Shown here in pieces: positions 54,349 to 54,366 of a stretch of 54,366 nucleotides of DNA. Both the position numbers and the translations under genes were made by a program. Positions within the stretch are counted from its first letter, which is position 1; each line of letters begins with the position of its first letter. Source of the DNA: Acidaminococcales bacterium (GTDB lineage: Bacteria > Bacillota > Negativicutes > Acidaminococcales > JAISLQ01); contig JAISLQ010000065.1 of assembly GCA_031290885.1 (NCBI GenBank), positions 1-54,366 of the forward strand, written 5' to 3'. A model generated the notes under the pieces. That model was not told where the DNA came from. It saw only the letters and a list, made by a program, of their open reading frames with translations, and did not search any database.

Positions 54349-54366
54349 AGATCGGAAGAGCACACG
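54349..54366 (+). other. Illumina adapter sequence at contig end
   Basis: The last 18 bases, AGATCGGAAGAGCACACG, equal the start of the standard TruSeq read-1 adapter. They are an assembly or trimming artefact, not genomic. They would add RSEEHT to the UbiD reading frame. Confidence 0.97.

Overview
The window looks like part of a genome or metagenome contig from an anaerobic Bacillota bacterium, probably of the Negativicutes type. The block prfB-DUF5693-csaB-ftsE-ftsX-M23 peptidase-ctpB-PDZ protein-uvrB-uvrA-uvrC follows Firmicute gene order. pyrR, a prfB with a programmed frameshift, tRNAs with encoded CCA and a YjfB-like small protein fit the same group. A flavodiiron protein, radical SAM and 2-hydroxyacyl-CoA dehydratase-type iron-sulfur enzymes, a nitrogenase-like pair and a UbiD decarboxylase point to anaerobic life. 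The exact genus is not settled. Almost every gene lies on the minus strand; only a Crp/Fnr-type regulator and the partial ubiD at the right end are on plus.

Layout. (1) 1-11161 (read right to left): a surface-glycan operon behind a promoter at 11204-11232. It holds a GNAT acetyltransferase, an SDR remnant, an intact SDR, a two-gene transketolase, an acyl carrier protein, an AMP ligase, LuxE-like and LuxC-like proteins, glucose-1-phosphate cytidylyltransferase, an FkbM methyltransferase, a family 2 glycosyltransferase, a radical SAM protein and the start of a pyruvyl-transferase-like gene. (2) 11531-17442: flavodiiron protein, YjfB-like protein, ABC-F ATPase, CstA, PyrR. (3) 18142-31114: the most unusual region. 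A promoter and long leader precede a sulfonate/nitrate-type ABC importer, an activator fused to a 2-hydroxyacyl-CoA dehydratase-type protein, a separate activator and dehydratase-type protein, a remnant of a third activator, a DUF1858 CxxC protein, two nitrogenase component 1-like subunits and cysteine synthase. (4) 31377-50179: DNA repair (uvrCAB), cell division and envelope genes, prfB and secA. (5) 50423-50697: tRNA-Val, -Glu and -Asn. (6) 50780-51831: a decayed IS30-type transposase and a small element with inverted ends. (7) 52263-54348: Crp/Fnr-type regulator and partial ubiD. The last 18 bases match the Illumina adapter and are not genomic.

How region 3 may work (inference): the importer brings in a small organosulfur or nitrogenous compound. 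The ATP-driven activators deliver low-potential electrons to double-cubane-type proteins, and perhaps to the nitrogenase-like complex, for which no NifH-type reductase gene is present in the window. Released sulfide would be fixed by the terminal cysK. This is the best candidate in the window for an undescribed system.
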